The position numbers and the translations under genes were made by a program. The notes beneath the pieces were generated by a model that made no database searches, was not told the origin of the DNA, and worked only from the letters and a program-made list of their open reading frames with translations. From Isohypsibius dastychi (Eukaryota; Tardigrada; Eutardigrada; Parachela; Isohypsibiidae), in assembly GCA_034696485.1 (NCBI GenBank), contig JAQIWT010000302.1, positions 1 to 24,124 on the forward strand: a stretch of 24,124 nt of DNA, written 5' to 3'. Below are positions 10,313-20,162 of this stretch, one piece after another (position 1 is the stretch's first letter; each line of letters begins with the position of its first letter).

Positions 10313-11511
10313 AAGTTTAACAAAACTGTTGAATCAGGAGATATGATACTCAAGCACTTGCTGTCTCGGAAGTCGTTGAAACGTTAATGTGCTATCAATC
10401 AGTTTGACGACAGGCGGAATCTTCCCTGCACCTTTCCGGATTACCTGAAATTCATCTGATAGGGATGCCATCAATATGCGATACCCAGTATCACAGCTCT
10501 TGGTGAACGATGTGGTAAGAACTCGCCAACGAATCAAAAACATGAGTTAAACCAAAACGTCGAGAAGATATTCGGTTTTTATGAGAGGTTATCGGGAAAC
10601 TGCCATCATAGTGTTAGCGAGAACTGGTGACCATTTATTACTTAGTTGATATTGATAAGCACCATATTTTTGAACCAGATGTGCAACGGAAAGTTAAGAA
10701 TTACTTAAACTTCCTTTCTGGTAATCACTGGCTGTTTTTTCTGGTATTTTAATGCTGATTTTGTACCATGCAGCTTGTTCAACTTTGAAACCACCCAAGG
10801 GAATGATAAGGAAGATTGTTAGTGCATCGAGGAACCCAGTAAATGAGCAAGTTTGATGCTGACAGTCCAGCTGTTTCTCCGAAAATCCACGCGTGATCTT
10901 CAGATGCCACTTTAAATGGGCTCAAACACCGTAAACTCTTCAAGTGTCCTCGTAAATTCTTGATGACTGGATGCCAGGTTTAACTTCTGTGGGACTGAAA
11001 CTGCATGGACATGCACATCATACTTACTTGGTCACGGGCAATGACGTGCCTAGTCGTTGAAGTATGGGACATCCACAAACAACGTTGCGCAATGGGAGCG
11101 GGGATGGCGGAGAGGGGATCAAAAAAACTTCTGGTTTGAGATTGAAAAAACCCACTGCATGTTTTTTTAATTTTAAGTCGTGTTAAACTCGGTCAACTTA
11201 GTGCGGTTAATGTAGGCTCCTGAGGTGTGCTGTCCAAGATCACACAGATCACGTTCACCAAGCACGAAAATCGTCCGTTTTTTCGCCGAGCCCGAAAAAG
11301 GCTGTATATTTCACCTGTACTGGATGAGGAGCGAATGTCCTCTGAAACTTTGACATCCTGGGTTTTTGGTCACTTCTTCACTGGTGTTGATATTTGATAC
11401 TTTGATATGTTCTCACCTTGATATATTCCTCAATCATCTGCTAAGCAATACGCTCAAAAAGTCCTGTTGTTGTGGACCAAACACAAGGGTGATGTTCGAA
11501 TGCATAAAAAG
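10313..11511. other. Long intergenic region, left part
   Basis: About 1.2 kb without a recognisable gene. A minus-strand frame at 10543-10334 contains a segment ending FTKSCDTGYRILMASLSDEFQ just before a GTAATC donor-like site, which could be an isolated exon, but nothing joins to it. The rest has only short frames. I see no RNA gene. Confidence 0.4.
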
Positions 11512-11665
11512 TACTCTATCCTCCCGATAAATCGGTGCCATTCGGTGGTAAGCTGTCTTGATTCAGTAAATCAAGACCGCAACCGCTTTTGCCTACCGAT
11601 CGGGGCCCGCAGTCTTGATACTAAATCAAAACTCTATACCACCGATTGATCGGGAGTACAGAGTA
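11512..11665. repeat. Foldback element with 26-bp terminal inverted repeats flanked by TA
   Basis: The left arm 11512-11537 and the reverse complement of the right arm 11640-11665 match at 23 of 26 bases. Both ends carry TA followed by CTCT (left) or preceded by AGAG (right), as expected for insertion into a TA target. Inside, the arms continue as an imperfect hairpin: a CGGTGGTA string at 11542-11549 pairs with the inner right side, and GTCTTGATT...AATCAAGAC forms a further small palindrome at 11555-11577. The size (154 bp), TA ends and absence of coding capacity suggest a non-autonomous Tc1/mariner-like MITE. It lies in the largest gene-free gap of the left half. Confidence 0.65.
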
Positions 11666-12003
11666 TTGGGCCCCTAGGGTGGGGATCTCTGTTGATTGGT
11701 TGCAGCAAAAGCTCAGGTACAAAGTGCGACATCTGTGACATAGGGCTTAGATTTAACAGGCCTTCTAGCTACACGATGGAGATATTGTTCGGTGGCACTC
11801 CTACAGATGCGAATTTCCACTCACAGTTTGAGGTGATGCCCCTTTACACCTCTGCGTTCAGATTTTCATAATCCTGCCATAGCAGAATTACTTTCGGGCA
11901 CCAGAACAAGAATCTAACAAACATGTACTTGTACTCAGAGTGACGCAATAGAGAAACGAAATCCTGAAATCAGGAAATGAAATTATTGCTTAATTTGTCC
12001 TCT
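11666..12003. other. Intergenic region, right part
   Basis: About 340 bp between the foldback element and the stop codon of the minus-strand hydrolase gene; nothing recognised. It should contain the hydrolase 3' UTR. No AATAAA is visible on the minus strand, only AATAAT at about 11982-11977. Confidence 0.4.
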
Positions 12004-13495
12004 CTAGGCTCGAAGAAATTCCTTGATGAGTGGAGCAACGCGCTCTGGGTTATCCAGGTGAACATGAGACATGCCTTCGACTTCTTTATATTCAAACTGG
12101 AAAACATCTCGGATAAGAACAAATTTCATCATACATTCAATTGATGCTCACTCGTTTGCAATTGGTCTTGTAAATCTCCAAGAATTCCTTCTCAAGATTT
12201 GGTTCCCAAGAAGGAGACTGGGAAGACCTGCAACCAGATGTACATGTCGAAAGCAGAGATGTACTCTCACTTTGGTCTACTCACTTTAACATGAGGTGCT
12301 CGCACTTGATTTGCTTGTAAACATCTCGATGCTGGTCAACGGATACCCGGACAATTGGAGGCTGCCGAGTACCGAATTGTTCAGATCTGATTTCTCATTT
12401 TAGTTCTAAGTTTCAAGTCTTACAAACGCAAGTCGTGGATCGCGACGCAGAGTCCATTCGTCTGCAAAATAACACGCTATGGTAGGTCAAATTTCTGGTG
12501 TACTAAGGTTTGCGCGTTATTACTTTCATCCACTTGCTTGATATTGCGTTCCAAAAGCACATCCAGTGCTTCCTTGGACACAAGCTCCGCATTCTTGATC
12601 GTTGCGATCAATTGCTGATTCTTTTGGAAATACCTACAGAACATAGTGAATGTGTTCATTTTGTGAGGTCATTTCTGTTATGTGCTCACCATTCTGCAGC
12701 GTTCTCTTTTGCGAATTTCCCATCGATCGCATCTGGATCGTAACTAGCCAAAGTTGGATACGCTTTGCGCAGTCCCATAACTGTGTTTGCCTGAAATGGA
12801 GATCACTTTTCATTCCCACAATCACAGCCTGATGAGATTTCCAGTGTTACCGTATTTTCTGAAACCTGTTTGACGACATCCATTGACACCAGCGCTTCCA
12901 CCTCCTCCGGAAATATTCCGGCGTACTGCGCATTAAAAATTTTGGATAATTTTTTCAGGTTTTGATGTTGTTGATTTACTGACCATTTGAGCAAGTCCAG
13001 CTCCCATGCTGTGTCCAATGAGCGTGAAATGTGTCCATCCAAGAGCTAAAAATTGCCAAGACGATAGGACAACAGAATTTTTCAGGCTGACTACAGGATC
13101 TAAATTATTGCAGAGCTCGCGTGTAGCTCGCTCATTCGGAGTCTTACTCGCTTCATGTTGAATTCTTTGACAAATACTGACTACGGTACGAGGTTGACTC
13201 GATCTAACTTACATTTGACGACTCTTTTCAGATCGAGCAGCCGGTCAGTAGAGTGGTATGCAGAGCCAGGTGGCTTTCGTGTGCTCAGTCCATCACCCGG
13301 GAACTCCAGTGCAATCATCCACCAGTCTTTTGGCAACAATGGAACTATCTTTTTGAAGGAATTGCTGCCGTCCTGACGTCCAGGTAGAAGCAGCACTTTT
13401 CTGGTTGGATTGGCCGTCTGTTTCCATTCCTGACCAGCGATGATACCACCGGGCACTGGAAACTCAACTTCTTTGGATTTCAGTTCTGCAGCCAT
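12004..13495 (-). CDS. SERHL: Serine-hydrolase-like alpha/beta hydrolase (SERHL/kraken family)
   Basis: Nine minus-strand exons join to about 311 residues: 13495-13213, 13045-12984, 12925-12851, 12790-12690, 12633-12524, 12461-12428, 12386-12285, 12227-12152 and 12096-12004. Length and motif order fit vertebrate SERHL (about 314 aa). FKKIVPLLPKDWWMIALEFPGDGLS resembles the family's PLLP...GHGLS block in parts; the nucleophile elbow is GHSMG with Ser107; SHVHLDNPERVAPLIKEFL carries the catalytic-type His292 near the C-terminus. Deviations: the usual HG oxyanion segment reads LPGRQDGSNSF, GHGLS is GDGLS, and no obvious acid residue follows the IKCEHLML strand. Substrate is unknown; relatives are poorly characterised peroxisomal or cytosolic hydrolases. 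The junction between exons 6 and 7 needs a 41-nt intron with a weak GTTTGT donor, the one uncertain splice. The frame upstream of Met1 is open but reaches a stop without another ATG. Confidence 0.78.
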
Positions 13496-14049
13496 TTTGA
13501 AGAGGAAAACCAGCCAACCAAAAAAAGGAAACAAAAGCAGTAAAAATTGAAGTCGCACTTCGAATGTTGCTTCTCTAGAAGGTTAGACAAGTTAATGCCT
13601 TTCGGTCATTTTCGACAACCAGACCTGTTGAGTAATCACCGCTTGTAAGTTGCCCGCGGTTTGGTCAAGAAACATGCCGTAATACCGTTTTCGATGTTGT
13701 TAGCACTACTGTCATGTACTATATTCAAGGAAAATACAGCAGATTATGCATACATCTGCCGCGAAACATGTTTCAAATTCCTAATTAAAAAACGGAGTAC
13801 TTGATACCTTCAAAAATCTAGAGTGGTGTACAGTATGGTTGCAGCAAATCATTGTGATCTTTAGCTACCCAGTACGCATCGCACCGTTATAATAACGGCC
13901 AGGGGCAAGATATGGCCTGATGACTAACAGTCCCGGAGGCACGCTCCTCAAGCTTTTTACTGTAAAGTCACTGTTTCTTTACGATTACCGAGGAAATACC
14001 AAAAACCACTTTTTCAAACAAAGCAACATCCATAACATTATCCCTAAAC
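13496..14049. other. Divergent promoter region between the hydrolase and the FABP-like gene
   Basis: About 550 bp separating two start codons that point away from each other, so both promoters must be here. There is a TACAGTA at 13829-13835. No convincing TATA box lies at the expected distance from either start. No coding frame of note. Confidence 0.5.
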
Positions 14050-14724
14050 ATGGCTTCATGGCTCGGAAAATACATAGAAGCTGAAATCGATGAGAAAGCA
14101 GAAGCATTCTTGGTCAGCGCAGGTACGAAAAGCAGATATGAACTACTTCTGATCAATGTGGGTAATATTTGTTCCTGGATTTTAGGCTATCCACCCGAAG
14201 TGGCCAAACAGCTCGGACCGGTGATATCTGAGATCACGTTCGAGAAGGATGGTGATGAGTATGTGCAGACTATCGAGACTCCTAGTGCAGGCCGAAAGAA
14301 CCAGCTGAGATTTCGACTTGATGAGAGCCGTGAAATGACCGGCAAAAATGGTGTTGTTATCCAGGTAAGTTTCTGAACACCGTAGAACAACTCCTGAACG
14401 TTCAGCCTCCGTAAGAGAGTGTTTTTGGTTACCAAAAAGTTTACTGCCACTATATGAATATGATGCTCAACCGAGAAATTTTCCTTGTGTTAGAGTCGGT
14501 TCAGCTGGAACGAGGCGACCCGAACATTGCATTCGACATTCAAATCGACCGACGGCAACGAATTTGAGATCGACTTCGTGTTTGATCCAGACTACAAAAC
14601 TGCGACAAAGGTGAGTGGTGAACTTCACCAAGACACAACCAACTTGACTATGGCTAGCTCCCTGTTACAGTACCGCCGGACCGCAACCGTTGAAGCCATC
14701 CAGAAGATCAAGAGAATCGGTTAA
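14050..14724 (+). CDS. Fatty-acid-binding-protein-like intracellular lipid-binding protein
   Basis: Three exons join in frame to 160 residues: 14050-14122, 14186-14364 and 14494-14724. The order of elements fits the FABP/CRABP beta-barrel. It opens with MASWLGKYIEAEIDEKAEAF in place of the usual F-x-G-x-W strand and first helix. Then come YPPEVAKQLGPVISEITFEKDGD (second helix and strands B-C), a run of alternating strand-like segments, and a final strand LTMASSLLQYRRTATV. There is no signal peptide, so it is probably cytosolic. It is longer than standard FABPs (about 132 aa) because of an extended loop and a basic C-terminal tail ending KIKRIG. The Arg-x-Tyr fatty-acid carboxylate pair near the C-terminus is not conserved (QYRR instead). 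Assignment rests on pattern and size, so it is moderate; a lipocalin-type relative is the main alternative. Confidence 0.62.
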
Positions 14725-15175
14725 CCACCAAATCCCAGGACGAGTTCTTCAGATAAAAATAACCAGACCCATTTTGCCCGCCATTTCTGAAACTGATTAA
14801 ATTCGAGCACCGTTGATTCCGGTTGCAACTTTGTGAAAGTAAGGACAAAATTTGATAAAATTTGCATATTTTCTGATCGAACTGCAGTGAACCACTAGAA
14901 AACGCAAAGAGCAGTTCTTCGTGACAATTAGGGATCAGTAAAGCAACACCATATAGACAACAGTATATTGGCTTTTTTACTGTTGCATAACTCTATGCAA
15001 TACCCTGTAGCAACAACCTGCCTCTTTATCATTCACTGCAAATGTGTTCAGAGAACTGCAGACAAAAACGACTCACAGTCAGACAGACGAGTAGACAGCT
15101 CGAGCGGAAAATACCGTTGCATTTTGGGCATAGAAATTTCCAGCGCCACAAGCAAGCCGTGTAGTACGAGTAGCC
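14725..15175. other. Intergenic region between the FABP-like gene and the P450
   Basis: About 450 bp, AT-rich just downstream of the FABP-like stop. No canonical AATAAA; GATAAAAATAAC at 14753-14764 is the nearest A-rich candidate. No gene seen. Confidence 0.4.
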
Positions 15176-15181
15176 TATAAA
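15176..15181 (+). promoter_or_regulatory. TATA box candidate of the P450 gene
   Basis: TATAAA sits about 97 bp upstream of the P450 start codon, with a TACTGTA at 15237-15243 between them. Position and sequence fit a core promoter; nothing else supports it. Confidence 0.45.
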
Positions 15182-15277
15182 GATTTCTGCAGTGCGAAAA
15201 CCAAAACACAACTTTATCAACGGTTCAGAAAACTGTTACTGTATATTTCTCTTAGTAAACAACAGTTAAGCGTAAAA

Positions 15278-17256
15278 ATGCTGGAGAGCCTTGTGAGCTT
15301 GCCGGCCATCATCTCCTATATCGTAATAGCCGGAATGGCATATTGGGTGCTTGGTACCAAACCGTCAAAAGCCCCACCAGGACCACCAGGTCAGTCTTGC
15401 TCGGTCAGCTCTAAGTCAGTTTTTCGTTATTAACTGTATATTAATAATCAGGGTTGCCATTCATCGGCTATGCACCATTTCTTGGGAAATACCCCTGGTT
15501 GGGACTCGCTAAACTCAAAGAAAAGTACGGACGTATCATGAGCCTGTACATGGGACCAGAATTAGCCATAGTCCTGCAGGACTACGATGCAATCAAAGCG
15601 GCATTTGTTGATCAAGAAGATATCTTCGCCGCGCGTGGAGACGAATTCGTCTCGCAGTATTTTGCCTCTGGCACAGATGGGAAAGTCCACGGAATCATTT
15701 CGTTGGAAGGTCCGAAATGGCAAGCGACTCGAGATTTCGTCGTTCAAACTCTTGGCGAGCTCGGTGTTTCACGCCCGCAGTGGCAGCGTCTAGAAGATCC
15801 CATCTTGGAAGAAATAGACTACCTGACCAAATCATTTGAAAATGAAGGGAAAGCTTTCGATCCTTCGAAGAAATTATATCCGGCGACCATGAGTATCGTC
15901 GGTTATGTGACAATGGGGAAGCGGTTCGAGTACGACAGCCAGGAATTCAAAGAGCTGACGGCTCGCATCGATGAACTCTTTGAGACACTTGCTGGGAGTA
16001 TATTACAAAGGTAGAAATTCGAACTTGTGTTTTTGGTGTGATTACAGTACAATGACAATGCGAAGCCGTTTAAGGTACTGCATACTCTGTAGATAGGTTT
16101 AGATTCGAAGTTCTGAACTAAGGGTCACCATGTCGATGAGCGGATATCCCGTTTTTCGCGCAAAAAAAATCGAGGTTTTCAGATAAAGCGACAAAAACAG
16201 TTGTATGAACATTAATGACCTTTACTTCTGGTGTTTCAGCTATCCCTGGCTTCGGTTTGTTCCCGGTCCACTCAGAAGGAAATGGAAAAGCGTCGTTTAC
16301 ACTGTGCGGAAAGAATGGGAACTTGTTGAACGACAGATATCCAAGCATGAAGCGACATACACGGATTCGAGGATGCGTGACTTCATAGATGCATACATCA
16401 GACATGTCCGCAAATTGGACAACAAAAGCCCAATTGCGTTTGAAAGTACGGGTATGTTTGGTGGTTTAAGAGTGAAGACTCCAAATTTTGATTCCCAGGT
16501 AAAAATGATCTCATCACGACTATCGAAGTTATGTTCAGCGCCGGTCCAGAAGCAACCGCCACAGCACTTTTGTGGGGCATACTGTATCTCTGCTACAACC
16601 CCGATATCCAACGGAAAGTCCAGGACGAGCTGGATCAAGTCATTGGCAGGGGAAAACCGATTACCATGAAAGATCAAGGTTTGGAGTTCGATTATTATTT
16701 CTGTGATGTCACCATCTTGAAAAGCTGTTGTTGACCACAGAGCGCATTCCGTACACTGTGGCCACAATGTATGAAATATTCCGTCTTGGAGGGAACAATC
16801 CACTTGGCGTTCTCCGGTCCAACTTCGAGGACACTGAACTTCTCGGATACGACATCCCAAAACGCAGCTTCGTTATCCCGAATATTTGGGCTGCCCACCG
16901 CGATCCGACATACTTTCCTGATCCGATGACCTTCAAGCCAGAACGGTTTCTGAACGCCGATGGACAAGTACAAGTACCTCCGCAGTTTATCCTGTTTTCA
17001 ATGGGTAATAACATATTGAATTGATTTTCATTACTCTTCGCTTTGACTAAATGTTGCCTCATCGTTTGCAGGAAAAAGATCTTGTCCTGGAGAGCAACTG
17101 GCTAAGATGATCGTCTACATGCTCTTCGCCAATATCTTTCACCGATTTGAGTTCCGTGCAGCGCCTGGCGAGAAGCTGCCACCCACTAACGAATGGCGTG
17201 CCGGAGTCTCTGCGCGAACGTTACCTTACAAAATACTGGCCATTCCTAGACTTTGA
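15278..17256 (+). CDS. Cytochrome P450, microsomal, CYP2-clan type
   Basis: Six exons join in frame to 501 residues, the normal family length: 15278-15389, 15452-16010, 16240-16445, 16499-16678, 16741-17004 and 17072-17256. An N-terminal membrane anchor (residues 1-25) is followed by the proline hinge APPGPPGLPFIGYAP. All core motifs are present: I-helix AGPEAT (307-312), K-helix ExxR as E364-I-F-R367, the PERF-type FKPERFL, and the haem loop FSMGKRSCPGE with Cys445 as iron ligand. It is therefore expected to be an active haem monooxygenase on the ER membrane, using P450 reductase. The hinge and K-helix region look like the CYP2 clan; substrate cannot be inferred. The I-helix has Glu-Ala-Thr where Asp-Thr-Thr is more usual. 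An AATAAA lies 91 bp after the stop, and the next gene converges on it from the other strand. Confidence 0.93.
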
Positions 17257-17306
17257 AGTTTTCACTTGATCGTTTCTGATTCACAAATAGCGCTTTTTGT
17301 TATCTG

Positions 17307-17312
17307 TTTATT
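17307..17312 (-). terminator. Polyadenylation signal of the minus-strand helical-protein gene
   Basis: AATAAA on the minus strand, 155 bp beyond that gene's stop at 17467. It lies inside the predicted 3' UTR of the convergent P450 gene. Confidence 0.5.
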
Positions 17313-17346
17313 GATGGTCTCGACTCGCAACGTCTCAAGAATGATT

Positions 17347-17352
17347 AATAAA
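17347..17352 (+). terminator. Polyadenylation signal of the P450 gene
   Basis: AATAAA on the plus strand, 91 bp after the P450 stop codon; cleavage would be expected around 17365-17385. Confidence 0.65.
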
Positions 17353-17466
17353 GAACAATACTGTAATTTTATGGCCGTTATTTAAAACGGCAAGGAACAA
17401 AAAAAGATAGGAACAAAATGAATCGAACATGAAGGAGCCACATGGCCTATGTTGCCGCCAACAGGC

Positions 17467-18291
17467 TCAGCTGGCACGATGTTTCTTGCTTTCGGCGTAC
17501 GCTTCCGCCTTTTGACCTAAAATCCCAAACTGGTGTTTAGATAAAATTCAAATGCGATGCCGAAGCCCTGATCTTGCGTGCGCTTTAGATTTCTTGCTGT
17601 CGAATCAAAAAACAAAAGCGCAGATGGGGCCACAATGCAATAAAGTGAATGAAGAAACAAGGAAAAAGGCTGCTTGCTTACCCTTGGCCACGTAGTCTTC
17701 CATATGCTGATCAAGCTCCCGAACCAACGTTGCATACTTCTTTTCCAGACAAGACAACTGCCCATCGTACTGATCCATTAATCTAGGTTCATGACGAACG
17801 GCTTCCACCTTTTCTGCTGCTCCTGCATCATTTTCGTTCTCCCATTTGCCCAGCTTTTTCAGCCGGCTGGCATGCTCACGCAGCGAGGTCTCCGCATCTT
17901 TGGCAGCTTGAGTTTTCAGCTGAATCATGGACCACGCTTCCGTGATAGTATTTATAATTGTAGCCAAACCTGGTTCTTTCAGGTGATCAGCGATCCTCCT
18001 CCCTGCATCCACCAGCTGTGCCTCGCATCGTTCCAGATCAATGCCCGCAGTTTCCATTTGTCGATCCAAAGATTTCATCAGATCACAACAGATTTTGACC
18101 TGAGGAAGGCCCAAAGTGATTTCTGGCGCAGTTTGCCATTTCATTAGCCGGGTAATTTCGCGGGTAACGTCATTCTGTTGTTTCTGGATTTCCGATCGCT
18201 GTCGAATCACCTCAAGGAGTCGTGCAGCACAATCCAAAACGTCCGATTGATTTCGTGCTGGGAGCGGTGGTGGAACACTTTTTCCCGACAT
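17467..18291 (-). CDS. Uncharacterised helical protein with spectrin-repeat-like segment
   Basis: Two minus-strand exons, 18291-17682 and 17516-17467, join in frame to 219 residues; the second adds only GQKAEAYAESKKHRAS. The protein is almost entirely predicted helix and strongly charged, with no signal peptide or membrane segment. The N-terminus has a proline-rich stretch (VPPPLPARN) that could bind SH3-type domains. Residues near 105-160 show the spacing of a spectrin repeat, including AGRRIADHL, an I-x-x-I-x-x-AW core and a final heptad-like helix. I do not recognise the family. The chosen ATG has a good context (GACGAGATG); the frame is open for 25 codons upstream but has no other ATG, so an upstream exon is possible. 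It converges with the P450 gene. Confidence 0.65.
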
Positions 18292-18874
18292 CTCGTCTAT
18301 GGCACATACGTATGAAGCGATAACTGCGTTCAAAAAATCCGTCAAACAGTACCTCGAATCAGACAAAAAATTGTGAGTGGAAGAACGAAGAATGGAGCGA
18401 AAGATAGATCTTTGTCTCTTGAAGCGGGCGAACTAGGATATGTCCTGCTTGTTCAGTTGGTTTAGAGGGTGAGAAAGTTGAAGGAAGCGAGGCGAAAAGT
18501 TGGTTCAGAGAAAAGGCGAGAGCGACAACAGCGAGAAAGCAATAAAACCATTAACCATATCAGAGTTAGCACTGACTGGTAAGAGAAACGTTCTGTGACA
18601 AAAATAGATTTCTCTAGCTTCGGTCAAGCTGGACACAACGCCGAAATCAGTGTGTTCCCGCAACCAGCTGGCTGTGCATAAACGCTCAATGAAAGAGGCG
18701 GCAAGATTTGTTAGCCAGCATTTTTCTTTCTTTGACAAGCAGATGATCAAAAAAGTCTCAAGTTGCATATAAAAAGCATGGGTGTTGATATTTTGTAAGA
18801 TATCTTTTGATAAAAACCGATTCATTCTGGCAAGAAAAATCCGCGATTCGTAGAGTTGCCGCCACATCGTCGAT
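18292..18874. other. Region between the helical-protein gene and the astacin-like gene, with a possible alternative 3' exon
   Basis: Contains the promoter of the helical-protein gene and the 3' end of the astacin-like gene. A minus-strand frame open for over 120 codons runs from 18882 down to 18505 and can be spliced in frame to the astacin-like gene (donor after 18946, acceptor TTTCATTTCAG at 18883). It has no recognisable domain, so I list it only as a possible alternative C-terminus. Confidence 0.35.
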
Positions 18875-20162
18875 TCAGTAAACTGAAATGAAACACACAC
18901 AATTCAATTCAAATTCTTCGAATTTTTGGTTCGGACTCCACTCACATAAAGGGCATCTTGCTGTACATCCATATAAAGCCCCAAGACCTGTACAATCCCG
19001 AAAACTTATCCTTCCGCCGTTAAATATAGGTCTCCCATTCCGAGAAACAATAATCGGTAGACCGTTGGTGGAATACGTCATCGGGTCAAGCATGGATATG
19101 GAGTTGTAGTCGAAATCTGTCGCATTGAATACAACCAAGCTTGGGTTGTATTCTACAAACGCGTTCACTTGAAGTGCACCTGTAAACGTTGAGCTGTCAA
19201 AATGCGCAACAGTTGAAAAAATTTCTCGAAAACGGACATACTTGGGTGAACAGCCTGCATGTTGATTTGGATGAAATTATCTCTTCCTGGTTTGTTATGT
19301 TCACTCCTCAAACCGAGCAGTGCTGCAAAAAATCGCATGACCTGTCGGACGCTGCCCAAGCAACCATTTGGTCCGTTCAGAATGGCCATGTGCTGAGCAA
19401 AGACTGGTGGATTTGTCCGCGATAGGACCCTGCCTGGGAAAGAGTAGCACGTCTGAGACGGGATCCTGCGATCAAAGCATATGATCAGCCAATTTAACGA
19501 AGAAAACGGAAATAATTTAGATGACCTACCCTGGTCCACCGGTTTTCGAAATGATGACAAAGTTGGTGTTCGGGGGAACCGGACCTGCGCCCAAATCAAC
19601 AAAATTGATGCAGTTGTTCATATCTGCCTGGATCTGCGCTGCAGCCATCTTGATCGTGTTCATTTCAGCAATACCTGCAAGAAACGGATGAAACAACAAA
19701 GTCTTCCGTTCTGAGCAGCTTTTCCTGAAATGCTCAAACGATTTTCCATGCAGTACAATAAATTTTAGCTATTTTCATTTTCAGCAAAGTTTCAGCAGTT
19801 AGGTGTACTTTCTGTATTTGTAAGCATTTTTGCAGTTGAATTTTCCAACAGTCTCTGTGTCATACGGTACGTAAACCTGACTGCCAACTTGAGCCCATTT
19901 CTTAAACTTAAACATGTACGAAGAGGTTCTAGATTGGACCTTAATCATAGTATTCAGCGGAAAAAATTGTGTAACCCATCGATCGGGATACTGTCATTCA
20001 GTGCTCTCACTTACTGTAATCTGGCGCGATTATATACGGGACAGTGTTTCCTGGCCATTTTGTATAACGTGGATCGGTCGAAAGAACATAAGATGTGGTC
20101 CACTGGACTTGTATACAAAGGAAGATTACAGTCAAAGCTCGAATAATCCGCGCGCATTCCAT
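18875..20162 (-). CDS. Astacin-fold secreted protein lacking the zinc site (pseudoprotease)
   Basis: Four minus-strand exons, 20162-20015, 19674-19530, 19465-19242 and 19179-18875, join in frame to 273 residues. After a signal peptide (MECARIIRALTVIFLCIQ...) the astacin domain starts almost at once with TKWPGNTVPYIIAPDY, so the usual inhibitory propeptide is missing. All four structural cysteines of the fold are placed as in astacins: NNCINF, TCYSFPGR, NGCLGS and LYGC. The downstream motif EHNKPGRDNFIQIN matches the family, and DYNSISML stands at the Met-turn. The catalytic motif HExxHxxGxxHE is replaced by RFFAALLGLRSE (residues 142-153, bases 19335-19300), so all three zinc histidines and the catalytic Glu are gone. 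The reading frame is intact, arguing for a retained non-enzymatic role such as binding. The last exon may instead splice at 18946 to a downstream frame. Confidence 0.82.

Noticed and set aside
10202-10387. Plus-strand open frame over the CRISP promoter
   Set aside because: It is antisense to the signal-peptide exon and TATA box of the CRISP gene and has no motif.
13496-13558. N-terminal hydrophobic extension of the hydrolase (LLLLFPFFGWLVFLF)
   Set aside because: The frame is open but begins with GTG and no ATG before an upstream stop; the ATG at 13495 has a good context and fits family length.
16297-16860. Minus-strand open frame of 187 codons
   Set aside because: It is the shadow of P450 exons 3 to 5, which carry the I-helix and ExxR motifs on the plus strand.
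18292-18366. 25-codon N-terminal extension of the helical-protein gene
   Set aside because: It starts at a TTG codon, not ATG; the ATG at 18291 is used instead, although an upstream exon cannot be excluded.
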